Shown: positions 9,533 through 18,987, counted from the stretch's first letter. The stretch is 64,000 bases of DNA from Parvimonas sp015257355 (GCF_050262165.1 NZ_CP189844.1); one strand, 5' to 3'. A program made the numbers and translations. Notes: generated by a model not told the origin, from the sequence alone.

Positions 9533-10176
9533 TTATCTTACACCAGGATAATCTTTTAAACTATTCATATAGTACGTAAGTGTCAATAAACTTCCATCCA
9601 AATGTACATTTTCAAGAACAACACTTCTAGGTAATTTTAAATCAATTGGTGCAAAGTTCCAAATTCCCTTTATTCCACAAGAAACTAATTTGTCAGTGAT
9701 TTCTTGTGCAGGTCTAGCAGGATTGCGATATCAACTTTTTCTCTTTGTAACAACTTCTTCTAATTCAGAAATATCTTTTACAACTACTTCATTCTGTTTA
9801 CTTCCAACAATATCAGGTGAATTATCAAAAAATTCCAACTACTTTGAAACCTTTTTTTTTTTCTAAATCCACTATAATTTAATAATGCACTTCCTATATT
9901 GCCAAATCCAATAATAACTACATTATAAGGTTTATCAACACCCATGATCTTTTCAAGTTCAATTTTAAGTTCTTCAACATTGTAACCATAACCTTGTTGG
10001 CCAAAAGCTCCAAAATGATTCAAATCTTGTCTAATTTGTGAAGCAGTCAAACCTGTAATTTTACTAAGTTCTTGAGAAGATACTCTTATTATTCCCTTAT
10101 CTCCAATTAGTTCAAGGTATCTATAGTATTTAGGTAAACGTTTTATAACTGCAACAGAAATTTTCTCGTCTAACAT
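9533..10176 (-). pseudogene. rex: redox-sensing repressor Rex, two frameshifts (probably sequence error)
   Basis: Rex senses the NADH/NAD ratio and represses fermentation and reductive genes. The N-terminal winged helix is intact, including the recognition region TASQIRQDLNHFGAFGQQG. The Rossmann motif GFGNIGSAL follows at about residue 95. The frame is then lost in an 11-T tract at 9852-9862 (10 would restore it) and shifted again at about 9721, where one base is missing. Past these points the usual C-terminal sequence (ILARPAQEITD, NFAPIDLKLP, YYMNSLKDYPGVR) is readable to a stop at 9533. The repaired length of about 213 residues is normal. A clear AGGAGG precedes the start. Confidence 0.9.
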
Positions 10177-10233
10177 ATTAACCTCCTACCACATTTGCTT
10201 TTCAATCAATTTTTAAATTAACTAAAATTTGAC

Positions 10234-10794
10234 TTGAATAATTTTGAAATAATTAAAGCTTGTCCGATATTTAAGGACTTCACAATAGATGAAATTATTG
10301 AAGTTTTTTCAGTAATATCCTATTATGAAAAAGAATATAAAAAAAATGATATTATTATAGCTGAAAATACAAAAATAGAATATTTTGGGATTATAACTGA
10401 TGGTAGAATTACAGTATCAAACTTTGATTACTTTGGAAATAGAAATATATTAAATGTTTTTGAAAAAGGAGATTCATTTGCAGAAGCATTAGTTTCTTTG
10501 GAAATGCAAATACCACATGAAATTGTCTCACTTACAAATTCATCAATAATTTGGATTGAATATAAAAGTCTTTCAAAATCTCAATATTACCAAAAAATTC
10601 TAAATAATTTTTTGACTATAATTTCTACAAAAAATTTGATTTTAAATAAAAAATTGCATATTCTATCTAAGAGAACAACAAGAGAAAAAATACTAGAATA
10701 TCTTTCAATTCAAAAAAAATTACTATCAGTAGATAATAATTTTGAAATAAATCTAAATAGAAATGAAATGGCTGATTACCTTGCAAAGAAATAA
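10234..10794 (+). pseudogene. Crp/Fnr-family regulator, truncated duplicate
   Basis: Identical in protein sequence to the first 184 or so residues of the intact regulator at 12905-13546. It then runs into a deletion that removes the C-terminal recognition helix and ends after two unrelated residues (KK). It keeps the cyclic-nucleotide-binding-type domain but loses most of the DNA-binding helix-turn-helix. It has no ribosome binding site, because the duplication starts three bases before the TTG codon. It is unlikely to be functional and is probably an assembly artefact. Confidence 0.85.
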
Positions 10795-11679
10795 TATTTT
10801 TCCATATACTCCAATATAAAATAGTCTTGAAACAACAAATATTTCTTCTAATAACATATAAAATTTCCAATGCCAAAAATAAACATATATTGAATTCCCA
10901 CCCATTCGACTTATAAATTTTAATTTTCCTACTAGGAACTAAAATTATAATAGAAAAAAAGTAATAACAAAGAAATTATGTATGAACATAATCTAGCTAA
11001 TGCTCCATATTTTAATATAGGTTCATAAAAAGCATTTCTACCTGTAAATAAATATCTTAATATATAGAATTTATCAATTTTATAAAAACATAAAAATCCC
11101 CAGATTAAAACTATTAGTATAGAAAATACAGATAGAATTTTATTTTTACTTTTTATTTTAACTATATCTTCACTTTTTATCATTGTGCCTAATAAATAAA
11201 AAGGGAAAAATACAATAGATCTAGATAAATATAAGAAATCTCCTATAGATTTATCATAACCAACAAAACAAGCTAAAATAATTGAATATACTAATAGATA
11301 TTTCTTATTTTCATTTCTTATCAAATATGTTATAACTGTATAAATTGCTAATACAAACATAAACCAAGATACCCCACCATCTGATAAAAGAGAAAAAGTG
11401 ACATTAATATTTCCACTTAATCTATCTATAACCAAACTAATTATTTTATATAAGAAAAATTACCAATAAAAAAATACATTTTTTTCAAAATATTTTTTTT
11501 CATTATGGAATAGTCCTGAAATAAATATAAATGCAGGCATATGAAATGAATATATAAATAAAAAAAATACTTTTGTAAGCATTTGAATTATTTGTGAATT
11601 CATCAGCTAGATGACCGATTACTACCAGTGTAATTAATATAAATTTTATATTATCCCATAAAGCAACTCTTTCTTTCAT
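10786..11679 (-). pseudogene. acyltransferase-3 family protein, truncated and frameshifted duplicate
   Basis: A copy of the gene at 13602-14582. It lacks the 3' end (lost in the 235-bp deletion) and carries extra single bases at about 10918-10921, 10954-10960, 11479-11485, 11493-11500 and 11571-11577, plus a garbled stretch near 11455-11475. Only a middle fragment (10932-11435) stays open. It is almost certainly not expressed as a useful protein. Confidence 0.85.
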
Positions 11680-11693
11680 AATTTCTCCCTATT

Positions 11694-12692
11694 AATTAAA
11701 AAAATTTCTCAATCTCAACTACCACTTCACAATGGGCTGTTTTACTAAACATATCGCATAGTTTAACTTTCTTTAATTCAAATCCACCGTCAATAAAAAG
11801 TTTTAAATCTCTTGTTAATGTTGCTCCGTTACAACTTACATAGACAACTTTTTTGATATTACTTTAACGATAGTATCTACAACTTTTTTTGTCAAGTCCT
11901 TTTCGTGGAGGATCTACAGAAATTATATCAATATTATTATTTTTTAAATATTTCATCAATCTTTTCTTCACTCTTACCATATAAAAACTCGACATTTTTT
12001 TACATCATTTAGTTTTAAATTTTCTTTAGCGTCTTTTACTGCATCTTTTACAACTTCTACACCAATTACTTTTTTAAAATTTTCTGAAAAATATATGCTC
12101 GTAGTTCCAATACCTGAATATAAATCCAACAAATTCTTATCTTTGTTTTCTCCTAAAAATTCTTTAGCTATTTTATATAAATTTTCAGTTTGAAATCTAT
12201 TTACTTGAAAAAAGCTCTTTGGAGAAATATTAAATTCATATTTTCCGATTTTATCTGTAAAATTCTTCTTTGAAAATATTAATTTACATTCTTGTCCCAT
12301 AATTATACTTGCTTTTTTAGGATTTATATTTATATATCCACTTACTAATTTTTTATATTCACTTAAACTTTTTACAAAATTTTGAACTTCTTTTATGTCT
12401 TTTTTTACAACAACTGTAATCATAATTTCAGAATTGAAATTTGATCTTATGCTGATATTTTTTAAAATTCCATCATCCGTATTTACATCATAGGACTTAA
12501 TTTTAAATTCTTTTAATTTTGCTTGTAAAAAGGGTAGAAATTCATTTATGCTCTCATCACTTAATGGACAATTTTCAAGTTTTATTTTTGCTTTCACCAT
12601 TATCCACACAATAACAAAGTTCAAAATTTTCATTTGTCTTTAATTCAATTTTATTTCTATAATTTAAGTTATTTTTATTCTCTAAAATTTCA
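11694..12692 (-). pseudogene. 23S rRNA uracil methyltransferase (RlmD-type), truncated and frameshifted duplicate
   Basis: A copy of the 3' three quarters of the gene at 14595-15914. The frame breaks at homopolymers near 11861, 11887, 11943, 11994 and 12585 relative to the intact copy. The 5' end, including the TRAM domain, is missing because the duplication ends at 12692. A 219-residue central piece remains open. Confidence 0.85.
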
Positions 12693-12901
12693 TAAAACAG
12701 AATATCGTTTTAAGTATTATAACACCAATTCAAAATTATTGCAATATTTTTTACAATGTTTTTTACAATGTATAACTAATTTCTTCAAACTTTGTCACTT
12801 TTTTAATACTATAATAAATATTTTTAAAAATTTTTTATACAAAATACCTTGAAAAATGTAAGAAAAAGTTCTAAAATATAATTAATAAATTTTAGGAGGC
12901 C
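12693..12901 (+). promoter_or_regulatory. upstream region of the intact crp-like gene with a tandem 12-bp repeat
   Basis: About 210 AT-rich bases between the end of the duplicate copy and the crp-like gene. TTTTTTACAATG is repeated head to tail at 12747-12770. AGGAGG at 12894-12899 sits five bases before a TTG start codon, which decides that start. No convincing -35/-10 pair stands out. Confidence 0.55.
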
Positions 12902-12904
12902 GAC

Positions 12905-13546
12905 TTGAATAATTTTGAAATAATTAAAGCTTGTCCGATATTTAAGGACTTCACAATAGATGAAATTATTGAAGTTTTTTCAGTAATATCCTATTATGAA
13001 AAAGAATATAAAAAAAATGATATTATTATAGCTGAAAATACAAAAATAGAATATTTTGGGATTATAACTGATGGTAGAATTACAGTATCAAACTTTGATT
13101 ACTTTGGAAATAGAAATATATTAAATGTTTTTGAAAAAGGAGATTCATTTGCAGAAGCATTAGTTTCTTTGGAAATGCAAATACCACATGAAATTGTCTC
13201 ACTTACAAATTCATCAATAATTTGGATTGAATATAAAAGTCTTTCAAAATCTCAATATTACCAAAAAATTCTAAATAATTTTTTGACTATAATTTCTACA
13301 AAAAATTTGATTTTAAATAAAAAATTGCATATTCTATCTAAGAGAACAACAAGAGAAAAAATACTAGAATATCTTTCAATTCAAAAAAAATTACTATCAG
13401 TAGATAATAATTTTGAAATAAATCTAAATAGAAATGAAATGGCTGATTACCTTGCACTCGATAGGAGTAATCTCTCAAGAGAGTTAGGAAAATTAAAAAA
13501 AGAAGGAATAATTGACTTTGAAAAAAATAAATTTAAACTATTATAA
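12905..13546 (+). CDS. Crp/Fnr-family transcriptional regulator
   Basis: A 213-residue regulator with an N-terminal cyclic-nucleotide-binding-like beta barrel (about residues 10-120), a long dimerisation helix and a C-terminal Crp-type helix-turn-helix (LALDRSNLSRELGKLKKEG, about 185-203). Only one cysteine (Cys10) is seen near the N-terminus, so it is not an FNR-type iron-sulfur sensor; the ligand is unknown. It starts at TTG with a strong ribosome binding site. It is one of the few plus-strand genes and converges on the acyltransferase, sharing a terminator at 13546-13567. A broken copy lies at 10234-10794. Confidence 0.9.
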   Translation: MNNFEIIKACPIFKDFTIDEIIEVFSVISYYEKEYKKNDIIIAENTKIEYFGIITDGRITVSNFDYFGNRNILNVFEKGDSFAEALVSLEMQIPHEIVSLTNSSIIWIEYKSLSKSQYYQKILNNFLTIISTKNLILNKKLHILSKRTTREKILEYLSIQKKLLSVDNNFEINLNRNEMADYLALDRSNLSRELGKLKKEGIIDFEKNKFKLL

Positions 13547-13567
13547 AAGACCTGTACTCACAGGTCT
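13546..13567. terminator. bidirectional terminator between crp-like gene and acyltransferase
   Basis: AAGACCTGT / ACAGGTCTT with a four-base loop lies between the two convergent stop codons. It is absent from the duplicated copy because of the deletion there. Confidence 0.8.
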
Positions 13568-13601
13568 TATTTGTTATATTTTTGAATTATATCAAAATTC
13601 T

Positions 13602-14582
13602 TTAATTAAAACAATATTTTTTAATTTGTTTAATAGGAATACTAAATATCCAACCTTGAGATAAAATAATACTAATTAAAACACCTATTAAAAGAAATAA
13701 TATTTTTCCATATACTCCAATATAAAATAGTCTTGAAACAACAAATATTTCTTCTAATAACATATAAAATTTCCAATGCCAAAAATAAACATATATTGAA
13801 TTCCCACCCATTCGACTTATAAATTTAATTTTCCTACTAGGAACTAAAATTATAATAGAAAAAAGTAATAACAAAGAAATTATGTATGAACATAATCTAG
13901 CTAATGCTCCATATTTTAATATAGGTTCATAAAAAGCATTTCTACCTGTAAATAAATATCTTAATATATAGAATTTATCAATTTTATAAAAACATAAAAA
14001 TCCCCAGATTAAAACTATTAGTATAGAAAATACAGATAGAATTTTATTTTTACTTTTTATTTTAACTATATCTTCACTTTTTATCATTGTGCCTAATAAA
14101 TAAAAAGGGAAAAATACAATAGATCTAGATAAATATAAGAAATCTCCTATAGATTTATCATAACCAACAAAACAAGCTAAAATAATTGAATATACTAATA
14201 GATATTTCTTATTTTCATTTCTTATCAAATATGTTATAACTGTATAAATTGCTAATACAAACATAAACCAAGATACCCCACCATCTGATAAAAGAGAAAA
14301 AGTGACATTAATATTTCCACTTAATCTATCTATAACCAAACTAATTATTTTATATAAGAAACCAATACTGCAATAAAAAATACATTTTTTCAAAATATTT
14401 TTTTCATTATGGAATAGTCCTGAAATAAATATAAATGCAGGCATATGAAATGAATATATAAATAAAAAAATACTTTTGTAAGCATTTGAATTATTTGTGA
14501 ATTCATCAGCTAGATGACCGATTACTACCAGTGTAATTAATATAAATTTTATATTATCCCATAAAGCAACTCTTTCTTTCAT
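13602..14582 (-). CDS. acyltransferase-3 family membrane protein
   Basis: A 326-residue integral membrane protein of about ten hydrophobic segments, matching the acyltransferase-3 (PF01757) layout. Near the N-terminus are the conserved VIGHL histidine (about residue 21) and the FHMPAFIFISG motif (about residues 45-55). Members move acetyl or other acyl groups onto cell-surface sugars such as peptidoglycan or teichoic acid; the acceptor here is unknown. It begins 12 bases beyond the rlmD stop and so probably belongs to the RNase G-rlmD transcript upstream. A damaged second copy is at 10786-11679. Confidence 0.85.
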   Translation of the reverse strand: MKERVALWDNIKFILITLVVIGHLADEFTNNSNAYKSIFLFIYSFHMPAFIFISGLFHNEKNILKKCIFYCSIGFLYKIISLVIDRLSGNINVTFSLLSDGGVSWFMFVLAIYTVITYLIRNENKKYLLVYSIILACFVGYDKSIGDFLYLSRSIVFFPFYLLGTMIKSEDIVKIKSKNKILSVFSILIVLIWGFLCFYKIDKFYILRYLFTGRNAFYEPILKYGALARLCSYIISLLLLFSIIILVPSRKIKFISRMGGNSIYVYFWHWKFYMLLEEIFVVSRLFYIGVYGKILFLLIGVLISIILSQGWIFSIPIKQIKKYCFN

Positions 14583-14594
14583 AATTTCTCCCTA

Positions 14595-15914
14595 TTAATT
14601 AAAAAATTTCTCAATCTCAACTACCACTTCACAATGGGCTGTTTTACTAAACATATCGCATAGTTTAACTTTCTTTAATTCAAATCCACCGTCAATAAAA
14701 AGTTTTAAATCTCTTGTTAATGTTGCTCCGTTACAACTTACATAGACAACTTTTTTGATATTACTTTTAACGATAGTATCTACAACTTTTTTGTCAAGTC
14801 CTTTTCGTGGAGGATCTACAGAAATTATATCAATATTATTATTTTTTAATATTTCATCAATCTTTTCTTCACTCTTACCATATAAAAACTCGACATTTTT
14901 TACATCATTTAGTTTTAAATTTTCTTTAGCGTCTTTTACTGCATCTTTTACAACTTCTACACCAATTACTTTTTTAAAATTTTCTGAAAAATATATGCTC
15001 GTAGTTCCAATACCTGAATATAAATCCAACAAATTCTTATCTTTGTTTTCTCCTAAAAATTCTTTAGCTATTTTATATAAATTTTCAGTTTGAAATCTAT
15101 TTACTTGAAAAAAGCTCTTTGGAGAAATATTAAATTCATATTTTCCGATTTTATCTGTAAAATTCTTCTTTGAAAATATTAATTTACATTCTTGTCCCAT
15201 AATTATACTTGCTTTTTTAGGATTTATATTTATATATCCACTTACTAATTTTTTATATTCACTTAAACTTTTTACAAAATTTTGAACTTCTTTTATGTCT
15301 TTTTTTACAACAACTGTAATCATAATTTCAGAATTGAAATTTGATCTTATGCTGATATTTTTTAAAATTCCATCATCCGTATTTACATCATAGGACTTAA
15401 TTTTAAATTCTTTTAATTTTGCTTGTAAAAAGGGTAGAAATTCATTTATGCTCTCATCACTTAATGGACAATTTTCAAGTTTTATTTTGCTTTCACCATT
15501 ATCCACACAATAACAAAGTTCAAAATTTTCATTTGTCTTTAATTCAATTTTATTTCTATAATTTAAGTTATTTTTATTCTCTAAAATTTCAACATCTTCT
15601 AATTCTATGTCTGTATTTTTTCTAAGGCTGTCTAAAAACATCTTTTTCTTTAATGCAAGTTCTTTTTCATATTTTAGATTTATAAAATGATAGATATCTG
15701 TTAGTTTTTCATCGTATAAATTTTCCCTGTATTCACTATATTTCAAATATTTTTTAACATATCCGTTAGAAAATTTTTTCTTTTTTTGAGTAATTTCAAC
15801 ATCAACAATATCTCCAACAAGTCCACCTTTTACAAAAACTATTCCCTCTTCACTTTTTGCAACTCCAAGTCCTTCATTGGTATTGTCAATTATTTCTAAA
15901 TTTTTAAGTTCCAT
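14595..15914 (-). CDS. rlmD: 23S rRNA (uracil-5-)-methyltransferase, RlmD/RlmCD type, lacking most iron-sulfur cysteines
   Basis: A 439-residue SAM-dependent RNA m5U methyltransferase. An N-terminal TRAM domain (residues 1-55) precedes the central domain. The SAM site is LDLYSGIGTTS, then the DPPRKGL motif and the nucleophile cysteine in VSCNGATLTRDL. The family usually holds a [4Fe-4S] cluster with three cysteines in a CGGC-type segment before the K-rich helix. Here that segment reads TDIYHFINLKYEKE, and only the later ENCPL cysteine remains. The start overlaps the RNase G stop by one base (TAATG). Whether it targets U747, U1939 or both is not visible. Confidence 0.9.
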   Translation of the reverse strand: MELKNLEIIDNTNEGLGVAKSEEGIVFVKGGLVGDIVDVEITQKKKKFSNGYVKKYLKYSEYRENLYDEKLTDIYHFINLKYEKELALKKKMFLDSLRKNTDIELEDVEILENKNNLNYRNKIELKTNENFELCYCVDNGESKIKLENCPLSDESINEFLPFLQAKLKEFKIKSYDVNTDDGILKNISIRSNFNSEIMITVVVKKDIKEVQNFVKSLSEYKKLVSGYININPKKASIIMGQECKLIFSKKNFTDKIGKYEFNISPKSFFQVNRFQTENLYKIAKEFLGENKDKNLLDLYSGIGTTSIYFSENFKKVIGVEVVKDAVKDAKENLKLNDVKNVEFLYGKSEEKIDEILKNNNIDIISVDPPRKGLDKKVVDTIVKSNIKKVVYVSCNGATLTRDLKLFIDGGFELKKVKLCDMFSKTAHCEVVVEIEKFFN

Positions 15915-16993
15915 TATTTTCCTCTTTGTCTTGTAATTTCATAGAGTCCAAGTTTAGTAAACCCATGAAAATTCCAAATTTTATTATCAGTAATTTCTAA
16001 TTTTTTTATATTTTCTTCTAAAATTTCTTGATCTTTAATTTTCATATTTATAAAATCTACAATTATTATTCCCGAAATATCCCTAAAAGATATCTGTCTA
16101 ATAATTTCTTCAATTGCTATTAAATTTACAGATAAAGCATTTTTACTTTTATTTATTTCACTTGTTTTTTTCTTTGAATTTACATCTATTACTGTAAGAG
16201 CTTCCGTTTTTTCTATAACTATATTTATATCATCAATTTCAACTGTTTTTTTAATTAATCCCTCTATATATACTCCTATATTATAATCATATTTAGGAGA
16301 ATATTCTTCATCATATTTTAATTCATTTTTCAAAAATTTATTATCTTTAAAGCTCTTATATAGCTCTTTATCATTTAATACACATGTATATTTTTCATTT
16401 TCAAATAAAAAGTCCTCTAAAAAATTCTCCTTTTTGTAGATTAATTTCGGAACTGGTAAATTATTTAAACTATCCACTATTTCTTGCATTTTTTCTACAT
16501 TTTTTCTTATATCATTTAATAAAGTATCTTCATCACAATCTACACTTTTTGTTCTCAATTTTATTGAAAAGTTTGATTTTATATTTCTTATCTTTTCAAT
16601 ATTAAAGTTATGTTCTTTTAATTTTTTTGAAATAAAAATATCTTCTCTATTTTTGTAAGATATAACTGAAAAAATTGAAGAAATAGAAAAATTCATTGAA
16701 ACATTAGGTGCTTTATCTCCTGCATTAATTTTATATATTTCAACAAATATAACATCTCCAACCCGAACTTGTCCAACAGTATCCTTAAAATCTAAAAATC
16801 CATTTTTTCCATTTTTAAGTTCTACGAAAAAACATTGTAATGCGTCAACTTTTTTTACAACCCTTGCCCTATATATGTCTCCAATTTCAAAATTACAAAA
16901 TTTTTTAACGAAATAGGAGCTTAATTGTGAATCTAAGACTTTTCCATATTCAATTTTTTCTTCATCTTTATAAATAAACAAATAATTATTCAA
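15914..16993 (-). CDS. rng: ribonuclease E/G family protein, short form
   Basis: A 359-residue endoribonuclease of the RNase G type. An S1 RNA-binding domain occupies about residues 35-110. The DNase I-like catalytic part has both metal-binding aspartates in VIDVNS and IIVDFINM. The protein stops right after the LYEITRQRGK motif. The zinc-link cysteines and small domain that normally follow (family members are about 480-500 residues) are missing, although the frame is clean. It overlaps rlmD by one base. The family processes rRNA and mRNA; quaternary structure would differ from the E. coli enzyme if the zinc link is truly absent. Confidence 0.88.
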   Translation of the reverse strand: MNNYLFIYKDEEKIEYGKVLDSQLSSYFVKKFCNFEIGDIYRARVVKKVDALQCFFVELKNGKNGFLDFKDTVGQVRVGDVIFVEIYKINAGDKAPNVSMNFSISSIFSVISYKNREDIFISKKLKEHNFNIEKIRNIKSNFSIKLRTKSVDCDEDTLLNDIRKNVEKMQEIVDSLNNLPVPKLIYKKENFLEDFLFENEKYTCVLNDKELYKSFKDNKFLKNELKYDEEYSPKYDYNIGVYIEGLIKKTVEIDDINIVIEKTEALTVIDVNSKKKTSEINKSKNALSVNLIAIEEIIRQISFRDISGIIIVDFINMKIKDQEILEENIKKLEITDNKIWNFHGFTKLGLYEITRQRGK

Positions 16994-17002
16994 AACAATC
17001 TC

Positions 17003-17263
17003 CTATTCAATATATTCAAATTTAATCTTTTTTAATAGAATTTTTTTTACAATACCAGAAAAATATATACAAAGAATATAATTAAGTCGTGAAAGATTAT
17101 AATTATATTCTAAAATTAAATTTCTATCTTCTTTAATTTTTTCATCTTCAAGTAGAAATGTAATTCTACTTAAAATTTTATTATATTTGTATAAATAAAA
17201 ACTTTGATGTGTTACTAAAATTACTATACAAATCACAAGAATAATATTAAAAAACAGTCTCAT
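17003..17263 (-). CDS. small membrane-anchored protein of unknown function, 86 aa
   Basis: I do not recognise it. One hydrophobic helix (about residues 3-20) is followed by a charged helical segment and a second weakly hydrophobic stretch near residues 60-72. It lies 9 bases before the RNase G gene on the same strand and is probably cotranscribed. It starts just past the groEL terminator, so it may be the first gene of the RNase G-rlmD-acyltransferase unit. Confidence 0.6.
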   Translation of the reverse strand: MRLFFNIILVICIVILVTHQSFYLYKYNKILSRITFLLEDEKIKEDRNLILEYNYNLSRLNYILCIYFSGIVKKILLKKIKFEYIE

Positions 17264-17276
17264 AATAAAAACTCCA

Positions 17277-17308
17277 TAAAAAAAGAACTTGGATTATCTC
17301 CAAGTTCT
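17277..17308 (-). terminator. intrinsic terminator after groEL
   Basis: AGAACTTGGA / TCCAAGTTCT hairpin at 17284-17308 with a five-base loop. It is followed in the minus direction by seven Ts. Confidence 0.85.
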
Positions 17309-17344
17309 ATTTTACCATAAATTTAATTATAAGTTAACTATTTT

Positions 17345-18976
17345 CTACATATATCCCATTCCAGGATTCATTCCACCAGGCATTTGTCCCATTGGTTCAT
17401 CTTTAGTTACATCAGCCACTGCGGCTTCTGTTGTTAGAACCATTGAAGCAACACTTGATGCGTTTTGAAGTGCTGATCTAGTAACTTTTGTAGGATCAAC
17501 AATACCACTTTCAAGCATATTTACATATTTTTCATTCAATGCATCAAATCCTACACCAACTTCAGCATTCTTAACATTTTCAACTATTACTGAACCTTCT
17601 AAACCAGCATTAATTGCAATTTGTCTTACAGGTTCTTCAAGAGCTTTAACAATTATATTAACACCTGTTTTTTCATCTCCATTTGTTTCTTCAAGAAGAG
17701 CTTTAACTTTAGGAATAACATTTAATAATACTGTTCCACCACCAGGAACAATTCCTTCTTCAACTGCTGCTCTTGTTGCTGCAAGTGCATCTTCAATTCT
17801 TAATTTTCTTTCTTTAAGTTCTGTTTCAGTTGCAGCTCCAACTTGAATTACAGCTACTCCACCAGCAAGTTTTGCAAGTCTTTCTTGTAATTTATCTCTA
17901 TCATATTCAGAATCACTAATTTCAATTTGACTTCTAATCAAAGCTATTCTTTCTTCAATTGCAGATTGTTCTCCTGCACCATTTACGATAACAGTAAGTT
18001 CTTTTCCAACAGTTACTCTTCTTGCTCTTCCTAGCATTTCAATAGAAGTTTCTTTTAATTCATATCCTAAGTCTTCTGAAATAACTGTACCACCTGTTAA
18101 AATTGCAATATCTTGTAATAAGTCTTTTCTTCTATCTCCAAATGCAGGTGCTTTTACTGCTACACAGTTAAATGTTCCTCTTAATTTATTTACAACAAGA
18201 GTTGCCATTGCTTCACCTTCAACATCATCAGCAATAATTAATAGTGGTTTTCCTTGTTGAACAATTTGTTCTAAAACAGGTAAAACTTCCTGAATATTAG
18301 TAATTTTTTTATCAGTAATTAAAATATATGGATCTTCCAGTTCTGCTTCCATTTTTTCAGTATTTGTTACCATATATGGAGAAACATAGCCTCTATCAAA
18401 TTGCATACCTTCAACAACTTCTAAAGTAGTTCCCATACTTCTAGATTCTTCAACTGTTATAACTCCATCTTTACCTACTTTTTCCATTGCATCTGAAATT
18501 AATTTTCCAACTTCTTCATCTGCTGCAGAAATTGATGCAACTTGTGCAATACTTTCTTTTGTTTCAACTGGTTTAGAAAATTCTTTAATACCCTCAACTG
18601 CTTTTTCAACAGCTTTTTTAATTCCTTTTTGAATAATCATTGGGTTTGCTCCAGCTGCAACATTTTTTAATCCTTCTCTAATAATAGCTTGAGCTAATAG
18701 AGTTGCAGTAGTTGTACCATCTCCAGCAACATCATTTGTCTTTGTAGCAACTTCTTTAACAAGTTGAGCTCCCATATTTTCATATGGATCTTCTAATTCA
18801 ATTTCTCTAGCAATAGTAACACCATCATTTGTTATAAGTGGTGCACCAAATTTTTTATCTAATACAACATTTCTTCCTTTTGGTCCAAGTGTAACTTTCA
18901 CAGTATTTGAAAGTTTATTGATACCAGCTTCCATACCTTTTCTAGCATCTTCATAAAATTTAATTTCTTTAGCCAT
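17345..18976 (-). CDS. groEL: chaperonin GroEL (Hsp60)
   Basis: A 543-residue chaperonin subunit that forms the double-ring folding chamber. The N-terminal ATP site LGPKGRNVVLDK and DGVTIAREIELED, the GDGTTTAT motif near residue 86, and the C-terminal Gly-Met-rich tail (GGMNPGMGYM) are all present. Length is standard. It follows groES by 11 bases and shares its CIRCE-controlled promoter, so HrcA repression is expected. Confidence 0.98.
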   Translation of the reverse strand: MAKEIKFYEDARKGMEAGINKLSNTVKVTLGPKGRNVVLDKKFGAPLITNDGVTIAREIELEDPYENMGAQLVKEVATKTNDVAGDGTTTATLLAQAIIREGLKNVAAGANPMIIQKGIKKAVEKAVEGIKEFSKPVETKESIAQVASISAADEEVGKLISDAMEKVGKDGVITVEESRSMGTTLEVVEGMQFDRGYVSPYMVTNTEKMEAELEDPYILITDKKITNIQEVLPVLEQIVQQGKPLLIIADDVEGEAMATLVVNKLRGTFNCVAVKAPAFGDRRKDLLQDIAILTGGTVISEDLGYELKETSIEMLGRARRVTVGKELTVIVNGAGEQSAIEERIALIRSQIEISDSEYDRDKLQERLAKLAGGVAVIQVGAATETELKERKLRIEDALAATRAAVEEGIVPGGGTVLLNVIPKVKALLEETNGDEKTGVNIIVKALEEPVRQIAINAGLEGSVIVENVKNAEVGVGFDALNEKYVNMLESGIVDPTKVTRSALQNASSVASMVLTTEAAVADVTKDEPMGQMPGGMNPGMGYM

Positions 18977-18987
18977 TTAAAAACCTC

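Larger units (their letters stand above)
10231..12692. repeat. truncated, indel-laden second copy of 12902-15591 (crp, acyltransferase, rlmD block)
   Basis: This segment repeats 12902-15591. By eye I find no substitution outside one garbled site near 11455-11475. About a dozen single-base indels are present, nearly all in homopolymers, and 235 bp corresponding to 13457-13691 are missing at the join near 10785. The left edge is three bases before the crp start codon, so the copy lacks the crp ribosome binding site. The right edge cuts rlmD at its 5' part. All three genes in this copy are broken. Confidence 0.9.

Noticed and set aside
10234..10794. A novel regulator of 186 residues lacking the C-terminal helix-turn-helix
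   Set aside because: It is identical to the intact Crp-like protein up to the edge of a deletion, has no ribosome binding site and lies in the artefact-like duplicate.
10932..12633. Two further open frames read as new small membrane and methyltransferase proteins
   Set aside because: Both are fragments of the acyltransferase and rlmD genes broken by homopolymer indels; the intact genes are at 13602-15914.
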